Shown here in pieces: positions 6,381-13,481 of a stretch of 13,705 bases of DNA. The first letter of the stretch is position 1, and each line of letters opens with the position of its first letter. Source of the DNA: JAMCXS01 sp964459065 (GTDB lineage Bacteria; Acidobacteriota; Terriglobia; UBA7540); contig CAYWMN010000085.1 of the NCBI GenBank assembly GCA_964459065.1, positions 1 to 13,705 of the forward strand, in the 5' to 3' direction. The notes below the pieces were generated by a model. That model saw nothing but the letters and a program-made list of their open reading frames with translations. It ran no database searches and had not been told where the DNA came from. Both the position numbers and the translations under genes were made by a program.

Positions 6381-7811
6381 GTGCATTTTAACATTTTTCT
6401 GCTACGATTCCGGTGTGAATCGCGGAGCCGGCGTGGCTGCGGCGTTGCACTTCACTGCACGCGAAGACGCACCAGCGCTGTTCAAAGTTCGCCAAAATTT
6501 GGAGATCCGTCCCTGGACAACAAGTCCAATCTCAGCCGTCAATTCCCAGAAGGGCCGGGCAATCCCGGAAACCTGCTGTGCCGGCTAAGCGCTTATCTGC
6601 CAACCGAGGCGTCCGCGCGGTGGGCGTCCATTTTTTTCAGCCTGTCGGTTCTCACCCTGCTGTTTTCCCTGGCCGCCTCGCAGCTGTTTCTGGCGGCGGC
6701 AGGAATCGCCTACGCGGTTCATCTGTTCACGAACCATCCTCGAATCACCTTCTTACCCATCAAGCTTCCGTTGACGCTTTTCGTCGTGTGGACCATCGTT
6801 TCGATGTTCTGGGCGGACAATCCGGCAGCCGGCGGCTACCAGATTCGCAAGATGGTGTTGTTTCTGATTCTGCTGTTTGCCGTGAACCTCATTCTCAACC
6901 TGAAGCACCTCGAAACCCTTTATCAGGTGCTGTATTTTGAGGCCGCCATCGCCGGCGGGTATGCGGCAATCCAATTCCTGACCCAATATCAAACGGTTCA
7001 CACCGATCACCCCGGATTCCTTTATCATTTTATGACGCAGCAGCGCATCACGGGATTTATGGGCGACTGGATGAATTTCGGCGGCCAGCAGATGCTGATC
7101 TTCGCGATGCTGCTGGCCTTTCTGCTGCTGCGCCCGAAGGTTCGCGCCCTCTGGTGGCTGGTTGCCGGGGTCATTGCGTTTTCCATCATCCTGAATTTCA
7201 CTCGCAGCGTTTGGCTGGGTTGTTTCGTAGCGACGCTTTATCTGGTGGCGAGGTGGAAGGCCCGATGGCTGTGGGCGGTGCCCGCCCTGGCGGGCTTGTT
7301 TCTGCTGGCGTCGCCGCGCCTGGTGCGCGAGCGCGCGTTCTCCATCATCCACCATGGGAATGACAAGTCGATTGCGATGCGCTTTGAAATGTGGAATGTC
7401 GGATGGAAAATGATCCGGAAGCATCCCTGGGTCGGCGTGGGACCCAACAACATCAACCAGGACTATGTGGAGTATCTTCCACCCGGGAAGTCGCCGCGCC
7501 CCGGATATCACGCCCACCTGCACAACGACTACATCCAGTTTGCCGCCGAACGCGGCCTGCCCTGCCTTGCCGCCTATCTCTGGCTGTTGGGCGCTCTGCT
7601 CTGGAGCTACATCAAAATTCGCAAGAAATCCGTCGCCGGCCGATGGATTATTGATGGAGCGATCGCCGCCTGGCTGGCTCTGGTTGTCGAAGGGTGCTTC
7701 GAGTTTAATTTTGGGACTTCTCCGGTGCTCATGATGTTTCTGTTTGTCGCAGCAGCTCCATTCATCGTCGCTCAGGCGGAAGCATTGGAAACTCCGCAAC
7801 AGCATCGCTGA
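6381..7811 (+). CDS. Wzy/WaaL-type O-antigen polymerase/ligase
   Basis: A polytopic inner-membrane protein of the O-antigen ligase superfamily. It joins undecaprenyl-linked glycans to an acceptor (WaaL) or to one another (Wzy). Many hydrophobic segments lie between about residues 83 and 320 and after 393. Family marks are the Arg in LNFTRSVWLG (275), FEMWNVGWKMIRKHPWVGVGPNN (335-357 region) and the large periplasmic-loop signature HAHLHNDYIQFAAERGLP (377-394) with its key His. The start is unclear. The open frame begins at the GTG at 6381, but the first 60 residues are Arg/Cys/Ser-rich and look untranslated. No ATG precedes the membrane part. A CTG at 6513 has GGAG 8 bases upstream and is a candidate. 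The product is followed 23 bases later by the flippase gene. Sequence alone cannot separate polymerase from ligase. Confidence 0.9.
   Translation: MHFNIFLLRFRCESRSRRGCGVALHCTRRRTSAVQSSPKFGDPSLDNKSNLSRQFPEGPGNPGNLLCRLSAYLPTEASARWASIFFSLSVLTLLFSLAASQLFLAAAGIAYAVHLFTNHPRITFLPIKLPLTLFVVWTIVSMFWADNPAAGGYQIRKMVLFLILLFAVNLILNLKHLETLYQVLYFEAAIAGGYAAIQFLTQYQTVHTDHPGFLYHFMTQQRITGFMGDWMNFGGQQMLIFAMLLAFLLLRPKVRALWWLVAGVIAFSIILNFTRSVWLGCFVATLYLVARWKARWLWAVPALAGLFLLASPRLVRERAFSIIHHGNDKSIAMRFEMWNVGWKMIRKHPWVGVGPNNINQDYVEYLPPGKSPRPGYHAHLHNDYIQFAAERGLPCLAAYLWLLGALLWSYIKIRKKSVAGRWIIDGAIAAWLALVVEGCFEFNFGTSPVLMMFLFVAAAPFIVAQAEALETPQQHR
6400..6408 (+). promoter_or_regulatory. Possible extended -10 element for the polysaccharide operon
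   Basis: TGCTACGAT is a TG-N-TACGAT extended -10 box. The -35 position 17 bases upstream is poor (TGTGCA). If it is real, transcription begins near 6415, downstream of the GTG at 6381. That would force the ligase to start further in. Confidence 0.3.
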
Positions 7812-7834
7812 CTTCCTGGTTTTCCCTGTCCCTT

Positions 7835-9391
7835 ATGATGCCTTCCAAACGTCAAATGGTGCGGAGCTCGTCGGTGGTCGCGGTGTTTTCTTTCCTCGGC
7901 AGCCTGACCGGTATTCTGGTGGAAATCAGCATCGCAGCCAAGCTGGGCCTTTCAAAGGCCTCGGACACTTTTTACGTCGCCTACACGGTTCCCTACATCA
8001 TTACCAACCTGATTTCCGCAACCGGACAATTTTCTCTGGTGCCCTTTTACTCATCCCTTGAAGCCTCGCACCCCCCCGAGGATCTCTGGCGGGGACTCAG
8101 CTACGCCGCCAATATGGTCTTTTTAGGCCTGTGCGGTCTGGCGGCGCTGGGCGTGCTGGCAGCGCCCTGGATCATCCGGGGAATCGCTCCGGGCTTTACG
8201 CCCGCGCAGACGCACCTGGCCACCCAGCTTGCCCGCTGGCTTTTCCTGGTGATTATACCGGCCGGCGTGGCCGAGACGATTCGGTCTTTCCTTTTCAGCC
8301 AGCATCGCTTTGCCGTCCCTTCCTCATCGAGCCTCTTCAGAAATGTCACGGTCATTGTCAGCATTCTGGTGGGGTTCAAACGGTACGGCTTTTACAGCAT
8401 CGTCTTCGGATACATGGCAGGCTACCTCCTGCAATTCGCCGTGATGGCGGGGCAGCTCTTGATCGCCTTTCCGGTTCGTTACTGGGCAAGCCTGAAAGGG
8501 TCCGGCGAAGCGTTCCGCAACCTGCGCGGGGCGGGAGCCGCCCAGATGACAACCGCCGTGATCTGGCAGGGAGTGGTCATCGTTGAAAGAATCATCGCCT
8601 CTTTCCTGCCCCCGGGAACCCTGACGGCGCTGGCCTATAGTGTTCGAATCATGACGGCGCTGGCTGAAGTGCTGGCGGGCAGCGTGGGCACGGCCGTGCT
8701 TCCGACCCTTTCCAGGGCCTTTGCGCGCCGGCAGATGGAAACCGTGCGCAAAGCGTTTCGGGATACGCTGGAAATCGGGCTGATCCTGACCGCCCCGGCT
8801 TTCGTATTCTGCCTGATTGTTCCGCACGACATCATTCGCCTGGTTTTTGAGCGGGGAAAATTCACCGCCGCCGCCACGGCGCTGCTCTCCCAGGTGTTCT
8901 TCTATTACATTCTCAGCATGTTCTTCTATGCTTTCCTCCGCGTGCTGAATTTTTATTTCTTTGCCCGAAATGAAGCCTGGGTCTTCCTGCGGCTCAGCCT
9001 GTTCCAGTTCAGCTTGAACATCACGCTCGATTTCTTCTACGTCTTCGCTCTCCATCAGGGTTCCATCGGCATTCCGCTGGGATTTCTAACCAGTACGGCA
9101 GCCACTTGCGGGCTTGCCCTCTATCGAAACTACGGCAACGTCCGGGACAGCCTCGACCGCCCCTTCGGCCGGCTGGCCCTGAAGGTGGCAGCCGGCATCG
9201 CGTTGGCCTCGGTTACACTCGAAGGGCTGAAGCTCTGGGTTCACGTGCCCCCTACAGGCCTTGGAGAATTGGTCTACCTTGTTGAGGTAGGATTGATTGA
9301 GACGGCGGTTTTCGTGGCGGTGCTCCTGGTGACCCGCGCGGTGCGGATTTCGCAGGTCACGGCACTCTGGAACCGATTGGAAGAATCGTAG
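7835..9391 (+). CDS. MurJ/MviN-family lipid-linked oligosaccharide flippase
   Basis: A 518-residue integral membrane protein of the MurJ/MviN branch of the MOP superfamily. The length fits the family (about 510-530) and the hydrophobicity pattern fits about 14 helices. Diagnostic stretches are SDTFYVAYTVP (43-53), ERIIASFLPPGTLTALAYSVR (about 251-271, matching the central-cavity Arg region), GTAVLPTLSRAFARR (285-299) and IRLVFERGKFT (334-344). MurJ flips the peptidoglycan precursor lipid II. Here the gene sits between a polymerase/ligase and a methyltransferase in a polysaccharide module, so I infer it may flip that polymer's undecaprenyl-linked unit, the task usually done by Wzx. Housekeeping MurJ in an unusual place remains possible. 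Two ATGs (7835 and 7838) start it, with no clear ribosome site, so translation may be coupled to the gene before it. Confidence 0.9.
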   Translation: MMPSKRQMVRSSSVVAVFSFLGSLTGILVEISIAAKLGLSKASDTFYVAYTVPYIITNLISATGQFSLVPFYSSLEASHPPEDLWRGLSYAANMVFLGLCGLAALGVLAAPWIIRGIAPGFTPAQTHLATQLARWLFLVIIPAGVAETIRSFLFSQHRFAVPSSSSLFRNVTVIVSILVGFKRYGFYSIVFGYMAGYLLQFAVMAGQLLIAFPVRYWASLKGSGEAFRNLRGAGAAQMTTAVIWQGVVIVERIIASFLPPGTLTALAYSVRIMTALAEVLAGSVGTAVLPTLSRAFARRQMETVRKAFRDTLEIGLILTAPAFVFCLIVPHDIIRLVFERGKFTAAATALLSQVFFYYILSMFFYAFLRVLNFYFFARNEAWVFLRLSLFQFSLNITLDFFYVFALHQGSIGIPLGFLTSTAATCGLALYRNYGNVRDSLDRPFGRLALKVAAGIALASVTLEGLKLWVHVPPTGLGELVYLVEVGLIETAVFVAVLLVTRAVRISQVTALWNRLEES

Positions 9392-9437
9392 GGCGCCGGC
9401 CTTCACGGCGCAGGAGAAGAAACCGGCCAGGAATTCA

Positions 9438-10103
9438 ATGAGCGATCGTTTATACAAAGACATCCTGAGAAAACTCAGCCGGCGGTCGCGGCGCAGGAAA
9501 TTCGACCTCTTTCACGAAATTTTCCAGGCGAGCCCCGCCGACCGCATCCTCGACGTGGGCGCCAGCGGCCAGCCCTTCACCGGCTACACCTTTGAGGATT
9601 ACTACCCCTATCATGAGCGCATTGTGGCAGGCGGGGTCGACCGGAAGGAGATTGATCACGCGCGCCGGCTTTATCCCAGCGTGCGCTACGCAATGTTCGA
9701 CGGCTGCGCCCTTCCCTTCCCCGACAAGTCTTTTGACATCGTCTTTTCCAATGCCGTGATTGAACATATTCCCGGCGAGGGCAGGCAGGAGCAGTTCGCA
9801 CGGGAGATGATGCGCGTCGGCAAAAGCTGGTTTGTGACCACGCCGAACTACTGGTTTCCGCTTGAGACTCATTACCATCTGCCGTTCATCCAATTTCTGC
9901 CGCGAGAGGCGCAGCGCACTTACAACCGCTGGTTCGGCACCGCCATCCCCAAAGGTACGCTGGAAGATCTGGCCCTGCTCTCGGCGCGGGGATTGCAGCG
10001 CTTGTTTCCCACCAGCCGCGTGGTCAGAATGCGGGTTACTTTCTGGCCGGAGACGCTGGTGGCCTACTCCGTAGACCCCGGACGCGGCAGCGCTAAAACT
10101 TGA
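9438..10103 (+). CDS. Class I SAM-dependent methyltransferase
   Basis: A 221-residue soluble Rossmann-fold methyltransferase (Methyltransf_11 type). Motif I is ILDVGASG (37-44), the acidic end of strand 2 is VDRKE (67-71), and the later motif ALPFPDKSFDIVFSNAVIEHI (91-111) is characteristic. A basic N-terminal tail (RKLSRRSRRRKF, 11-22) could bring it to the membrane. The C-terminal part, rich in Trp, Tyr and Phe (NYWFPLETHYHLPF), is probably acceptor-specific. The ATG at 9438 follows AGGA with 5 bases of spacing. It lies 46 bases after the flippase and 82 bases before the glycosyltransferase, so its likely substrate is a sugar or lipid-linked glycan of this module. The substrate is inferred from neighbours only; quinone or small-molecule methylation cannot be excluded. 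Confidence 0.85.
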   Translation: MSDRLYKDILRKLSRRSRRRKFDLFHEIFQASPADRILDVGASGQPFTGYTFEDYYPYHERIVAGGVDRKEIDHARRLYPSVRYAMFDGCALPFPDKSFDIVFSNAVIEHIPGEGRQEQFAREMMRVGKSWFVTTPNYWFPLETHYHLPFIQFLPREAQRTYNRWFGTAIPKGTLEDLALLSARGLQRLFPTSRVVRMRVTFWPETLVAYSVDPGRGSAKT

Positions 10104-10128
10104 TTCGAGGCCGCTTTGACCTCATAAT
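10100..10128 (+). promoter_or_regulatory. Sigma70-type promoter for the glycosyltransferase gene
   Basis: TTGATT (10100-10105), a 17-base spacer and CATAAT (10123-10128). The -35 box overlaps the methyltransferase stop codon. The match is 4/6 and 5/6 with ideal spacing. The predicted start, near 10135, leaves a leader of about 50 bases. The downstream gene can therefore be expressed apart from the rest of the module. Confidence 0.55.
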
Positions 10129-10134
10129 CGACCG

Positions 10135-10150
10135 CCTGCGCAAGCGCAGG
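10135..10150 (+). other. Stem-loop at the predicted 5' end of the glycosyltransferase mRNA
   Basis: CCTGCGCAAGCGCAGG pairs CCTGCG with CGCAGG across a CAAG loop, a perfect 6-bp GC-rich stem. It begins at about the first transcribed base predicted from the promoter just upstream. No U-run follows, so it is not an intrinsic terminator. A stem at the very 5' end is a known way to protect mRNA from decay. Confidence 0.45.
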
Positions 10151-10185
10151 GCCGGGAATCCGAACCTCGGGCGATTCAGCACATC

Positions 10186-11382
10186 ATGAGCCAGAAAAAT
10201 GTTGCGGTTTGCATCATCGTTGAAAACCTGCCGCTGCCCTTTGGCCGGCGCACCTGGCAGGAAGCCTACACGCTGGCTCAGGCCGGCTATCGCGTCTCGG
10301 TCATCTGCCCCAAGGGCCGGGGCTTTGAAAAGAGCCACGAAACCATCGATGGGATCGAGATCTACCGGCACAGCATCTGGGAGGCTTCCGGCCCCTTCGG
10401 CTACTTCTTCGAGTATGCCTGGGCGCTGGCTGCGGAATTCCGGCTGGCGCTCAAGGTCTATCGCCGGACGCGCTTCCGGATTCTTCACGCCACCAACCCT
10501 CCGGACCTTCTGTTCCTGATCGCCCTGTTCTTCAAACTGTTCGGCGTCCGATACATCTTTGACCACCATGATCTGAATCCCGAACTGTTCGAAGATAAGT
10601 TCGGCAAACGCGGCTTGCTTTACCGCATCGTCTGCCTGGCCGAACGCCTCACCTATCGCACGGCCACGGTTTCGATCGCCACCAACAAGTCCTATCGGGA
10701 AATTGCCATCCGCCGCGGCGGCATGCCGCCCGAGCGCGTCTTCATCGTTCGGAGCTGCCCGGATTTGAAAAATATCCACCCCCAGCCGCCCAACCCGGCT
10801 CTCAAGGAAGGCAAAGCCTTTCTGGTGGTTTACGTGGGCGTGATGGGACCGCAGGACGGGCTCGATCTGCTGCTTGAATCGGTTGAGTACATTCTCCGCA
10901 CCGCCAAGCGCGACGACATTATGTTCGCCATCGTCGGATCGGGAACCGAATTGCCCCGGCTGAAAGAAATGGCGGCCGATAAAGGCCTGGGCTCTCACGT
11001 CCGCTTCACCGGCCGCGTTCCGGACGAAGAGCTCGCCGCTTATCTTTCCAGCGCCGATCTCGGCGTCGCTCCCGATCCCAAGAACACCATGAACGACATC
11101 TCCACCATGAACAAAATCCTGGAATACATGGCCTACAGCCGGCCGCAGGTTCTTTACGACCTGGTCGAAGGCCGCTGCTCGGCCGAAGATGCCGCGCTCT
11201 ATGCCCAGCCCAACGATCCCGTGGACTTTGCCAATAAGATTTTGACCCTGATCGATTCCGAACAGTTGCGCCGAACCCTCGGCGCGCGCGGCCGCAAGCG
11301 GATTGAGCAGCTTCTCAACTGGGACATCGAAGCCCGCGAACTGCTCAAAATGTATGAGGCGGCGCTGAAGGGCAAAAAGTAG
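10186..11382 (+). CDS. Family 4 (GT-B) glycosyltransferase
   Basis: A 398-residue cytoplasmic glycosyltransferase with the two Rossmann-like domains of GT4. It probably adds a sugar to a lipid-linked polysaccharide precursor. The N-terminal acceptor domain includes LAQAGYRVSVICPKG (30-44) and FDHHDLNPELFEDKF (125-139). The C-terminal donor domain includes VVYVGVMGPQDGLDLLLE (214-231), IVGSGTELPRLKE (249-261), VRFTGRVPDEEL (272-283) and MNKILEYMAYSRP (308-320). This last block resembles the SPNKLFEYMA form seen in WbuB-like enzymes. The first Glu of the usual E-x7-E motif is not present (Ile stands there). The ATG at 10186 has only a weak ribosome site. The sugar donor cannot be named. It has its own likely promoter and ends the rightward module. 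Confidence 0.9.
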   Translation: MSQKNVAVCIIVENLPLPFGRRTWQEAYTLAQAGYRVSVICPKGRGFEKSHETIDGIEIYRHSIWEASGPFGYFFEYAWALAAEFRLALKVYRRTRFRILHATNPPDLLFLIALFFKLFGVRYIFDHHDLNPELFEDKFGKRGLLYRIVCLAERLTYRTATVSIATNKSYREIAIRRGGMPPERVFIVRSCPDLKNIHPQPPNPALKEGKAFLVVYVGVMGPQDGLDLLLESVEYILRTAKRDDIMFAIVGSGTELPRLKEMAADKGLGSHVRFTGRVPDEELAAYLSSADLGVAPDPKNTMNDISTMNKILEYMAYSRPQVLYDLVEGRCSAEDAALYAQPNDPVDFANKILTLIDSEQLRRTLGARGRKRIEQLLNWDIEARELLKMYEAALKGKK

Positions 11383-11563
11383 CCCGGCGGCGATTCTGCT
11401 CTTTGCATCCGCACAGATCGCAAACGATACAATCGATACGGCGCCCGCGTTTACCGGCTGAGTAAAGCCATCGGGTTTTCGCAAACCACGGCCTGCGCTA
11501 CTTTTCCACCCCTCATGGGTCCATCCACCGAAGCTAAGGACCTGCGCTACAATGTGGTTCTTC

Positions 11564-11593
11564 ACCATATTCAATGCTGGTATTGAATATGGT
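11564..11593. promoter_or_regulatory. Perfect 12-bp inverted repeat, likely VapB operator
   Basis: ACCATATTCAAT (11564-11575) and ATTGAATATGGT (11582-11593) are exact reverse complements across a 6-base spacer. The repeat ends 12 bases before the antitoxin start. A possible -10 box TACAAT (11548-11553) lies just upstream, and another, TGGTAAAAT (11590-11598), overlaps its right end. A bound ribbon-helix-helix antitoxin here would block transcription, the normal autoregulation of such pairs. As RNA it would be a strong hairpin next to the start codon. Confidence 0.7.
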
Positions 11594-11605
11594 AAAATGA
11601 ATGCT

Positions 11606-11809
11606 ATGGGAACCACACGCAAAATCACTGTTGAGGTCCCCCCGGAGTTGCTGAAGAAGGCTCAGCGGGCCAGCGGCGCCGGCATTACTCAGACTGTCCG
11701 TACGGGGCTGGAACTCGTGGCGGCGGCGGAGACTTACGCCCGCCTGCGCGGACTGCGCGGCAAGGTCCGATTCTCTCGCACCTTGGCAGAGCTGAAGGCC
11801 GACCGATGA
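11606..11809 (+). CDS. VapB-like ribbon-helix-helix antitoxin
   Basis: A 67-residue antitoxin. Its N-terminal half, RKITVEVPPELLKKAQRAS followed by ITQTVRTGLELVAA, has the beta-strand-helix-helix layout of ribbon-helix-helix DNA-binding VapB proteins. The C-terminal part (YARLRGLRGKVRF) is basic with aromatics and should wrap the toxin. The start at 11606 gives MGTTRKITVEV. The open frame extends back to 11552, but that would place the operator repeat inside the gene and add a non-typical hydrophobic stretch; an ATG at 11597 is also possible. No Shine-Dalgarno is visible, so the message may be leaderless or poorly translated. Its stop overlaps the toxin start by ATGA, so the pair is translationally coupled. 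Confidence 0.85.
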   Translation: MGTTRKITVEVPPELLKKAQRASGAGITQTVRTGLELVAAAETYARLRGLRGKVRFSRTLAELKADR

Positions 11810-12186
11810 TCGCGGCCGACACGAGCACTTGGATTGTCTTTCTGGAAGGCGGGCGGGGGAAGGACGTTGAATTGCTCGACAGGGCGCTGGAAGACCGGCA
11901 GGTGCTCATGGTACCTGCCGTCCTGACCGAACTATTGAGCGACCCGAAGCTTCCCACCCCCGCAGCAAAGACTCTTTCCGCTGTTCCCCTCATTGAAATC
12001 GATCCCGGTTACTGGGAGCGTGCAGGAGCCTTGCGGGCGAAGGTGTTGGCCAAGCGCCGCAAAGCGCGCCTGGGCGACGCGCTGATCGCCCAGACCTGCC
12101 TCGATCGCGGGATACCTCTCATCACACGCGACCGGGACTTCCGGGCATTTGCCGAATCCGCCAGCCTTGATCTTGTGATGGGATAG
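11806..12186 (+). CDS. VapC-like PIN-domain ribonuclease toxin
   Basis: A 126-residue PIN-domain protein of usual VapC length. PIN toxins are Mg-dependent RNases that often cut tRNA or rRNA. The acidic residues expected at the active site are present: Asp5 in AADTSTW, Glu42 in VLTELLSD, Asp91 in RLGDALIAQ, and Asp109 or Asp111 in TRDRDF. The toxin therefore looks catalytically intact. It begins inside the last codons of the antitoxin gene (ATGA overlap). It stops 21 bases before the convergent end of the next gene, with no clear terminator between. The RNA target cannot be read from the sequence. Confidence 0.9.
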   Translation: MIAADTSTWIVFLEGGRGKDVELLDRALEDRQVLMVPAVLTELLSDPKLPTPAAKTLSAVPLIEIDPGYWERAGALRAKVLAKRRKARLGDALIAQTCLDRGIPLITRDRDFRAFAESASLDLVMG

Positions 12187-12207
12187 CTCCGGCGCCGCGC
12201 TCGTATT

Positions 12208-13356
12208 TCAGGGCTTGCCGAACTTGCGATGAGAAAGGGCAGGCGTGAATTTCGGGATCACAAATTCCTGAAGAACGTCAGCAAAGGCATCGAAGCCGAT
12301 CCCGATCAGGCCGTTTTCCATCGTGGTTCTCCATCCATTGCGGTTTTGCTTCGGGAGGTAGAGATTGGCGACGCCGCCCGCGGCAAAGTGTCCGAGGACG
12401 GCCGAATAATCAGGCTGCCAGTGTCCATTGTCGCCCTTGCAGATTACCGAGCGGGTAATCGCATAGAGAAACCGCGACCCCACGCTGCCGCTTTTCTTAT
12501 AGTAAAAACGTGGGTCTTGCTTCAGAACCGAGGGCAGCAGAGCATCTCCCACAAACGCCCCCACGCCAAGCGTGGCGTAAGAAGCGCCAAATCGCTTGAC
12601 GAAGCTCTTCTCCTCAGTCCCGTATCCCCGGTACATGCCGGTAGCCTGCTCGCCTCCGACGAACGCTGTCGTCAGGCCAAGAGTAAACGGGTTGAAGACT
12701 GTCTTCCAGGTAAGTTGAAACTTCTGCCTGGCGCTGAGTGGGGCGGGGTGAGGATAATAATTGACCAGATAATTGGGGATGAAGCCGAGCACAAGCTGCT
12801 TTTCTTCCTGCTGCACCTGATAACGGGCCACTTCGCCCCGCGCCGGCCTCACCTCGATCGAGGTGACCACCCGCGCCAGCTTCAGCACAATCGGCGGCGC
12901 TGAGTAAGCCTGGCCCGCATGCTTCACAACGGAAACGGATTGCTTCTTGAAACCCGGTGCGACAATGTTCAAGTGGTACGTTCCGGGAGCAACGTGGGCA
13001 AAAAAGAATCGCCCGTCGCGCGCCGTTCGCACCTGCTCAACCATCCAGCCGTTGTGCGCCAGAGTGACTCGGGCTTTGAGGACCGGCCCGCCAAGCGGGG
13101 TCGCCACTTTGCCGCTGATGCTCGCCGCCGGCTGCTGATCCGGCGTCTGCCCTGGGGCCTGTCCCGCCGTTCCTGAGGCGGCAGGCGTGGCGGCCTGTGC
13201 GCCCGCAACCGGCGCCGGCTGTGCAGAAGCCTGAGACGCAAGCGCCCGGACGGGAAACCCTGCGCCAAACCCAAGGAGCATCCCCGCACCGGCCATCAGG
13301 GCCCAGGCGCGCCGCGCAAACGATTTCCGCCACAAAATTTTTCGGTTAAGATTCAT
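12208..13356 (-). CDS. Secreted carboxypeptidase-regulatory-domain protein with an uncharacterised C-terminal domain
   Basis: A 382-residue exported protein. It opens with a basic stretch and a hydrophobic core (about 15-40, ending near ALASQA), a probable Sec signal peptide. A low-complexity Ala/Pro/Gln/Gly linker follows (42-78). Next comes a beta-sandwich CarboxypepD_reg-like domain (about 79-168; SISGKVATPLGGPVLKARV, DGRFFFAHVAPGTYHLNI, VAPGFKK). The remaining part (about 185-382) contains LVLGFIPNYLVNYY, LLPSVLKQDPRFYYKK, RFLYAITRSVICK and HFAAGGVANLYLP. I recognise this pattern from acidobacterial proteins of unknown function. It is rich in Gly and aromatic residues, which could mean an outer-membrane or barrel-like domain, but that is inference. 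The start at 13356 has no strong ribosome site. It faces the toxin gene and is unrelated to it. Confidence 0.8.
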   Translation of the reverse strand: MNLNRKILWRKSFARRAWALMAGAGMLLGFGAGFPVRALASQASAQPAPVAGAQAATPAASGTAGQAPGQTPDQQPAASISGKVATPLGGPVLKARVTLAHNGWMVEQVRTARDGRFFFAHVAPGTYHLNIVAPGFKKQSVSVVKHAGQAYSAPPIVLKLARVVTSIEVRPARGEVARYQVQQEEKQLVLGFIPNYLVNYYPHPAPLSARQKFQLTWKTVFNPFTLGLTTAFVGGEQATGMYRGYGTEEKSFVKRFGASYATLGVGAFVGDALLPSVLKQDPRFYYKKSGSVGSRFLYAITRSVICKGDNGHWQPDYSAVLGHFAAGGVANLYLPKQNRNGWRTTMENGLIGIGFDAFADVLQEFVIPKFTPALSHRKFGKP

Positions 13357-13457
13357 CTATTCTTTGAGGACCGCCCCTCAATTCCCCACTAAAAGTCTGA
13401 TGCAGAGTACCGCCAAATGGAAACAACGACGGCATATATTTTTGGACGTGCGCGAAC

Positions 13458-13481
13458 GGCCGCAGGCCCCACCCAGCGGCC
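13458..13481. repeat. GC-rich inverted repeat upstream of the secreted protein gene
   Basis: GGCCGC (13458-13463) and GCGGCC (13476-13481) pair across 12 bases. They lie in the 222-base gap (13357-13578) between the sugar transferase stop and the secreted protein start. No U-run follows on either strand. It may help end the upstream transcript or structure the leader. The rest of the gap holds an AT-rich patch at 13433-13444 but no promoter I can defend. Confidence 0.3.

Noticed and set aside
6753..7805. A 350-codon minus-strand open frame across the O-antigen ligase gene
   Set aside because: The product is Gln/His/Arg-rich with no domain, and the plus strand encodes an unmistakable membrane ligase.
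8324..9055. A 243-codon minus-strand open frame inside the flippase gene
   Set aside because: The composition (long Glu/Gln/Arg runs) is that of a reversed membrane-protein gene, with no start signal.
11552..11605. An N-terminal extension of the antitoxin from the ATG at 11552
   Set aside because: It would run through the -10 box TACAAT and the 12-bp operator dyad, and it adds a stretch (MWFFTIFNAG) unlike VapB.
10093..11628. A 511-codon open frame on the minus strand, longer than the glycosyltransferase gene it overlaps
   Set aside because: It is antisense to a clear GT4 enzyme, has no recognisable motif, and is best explained by GC-rich codon positions that remove stops on the opposite strand.
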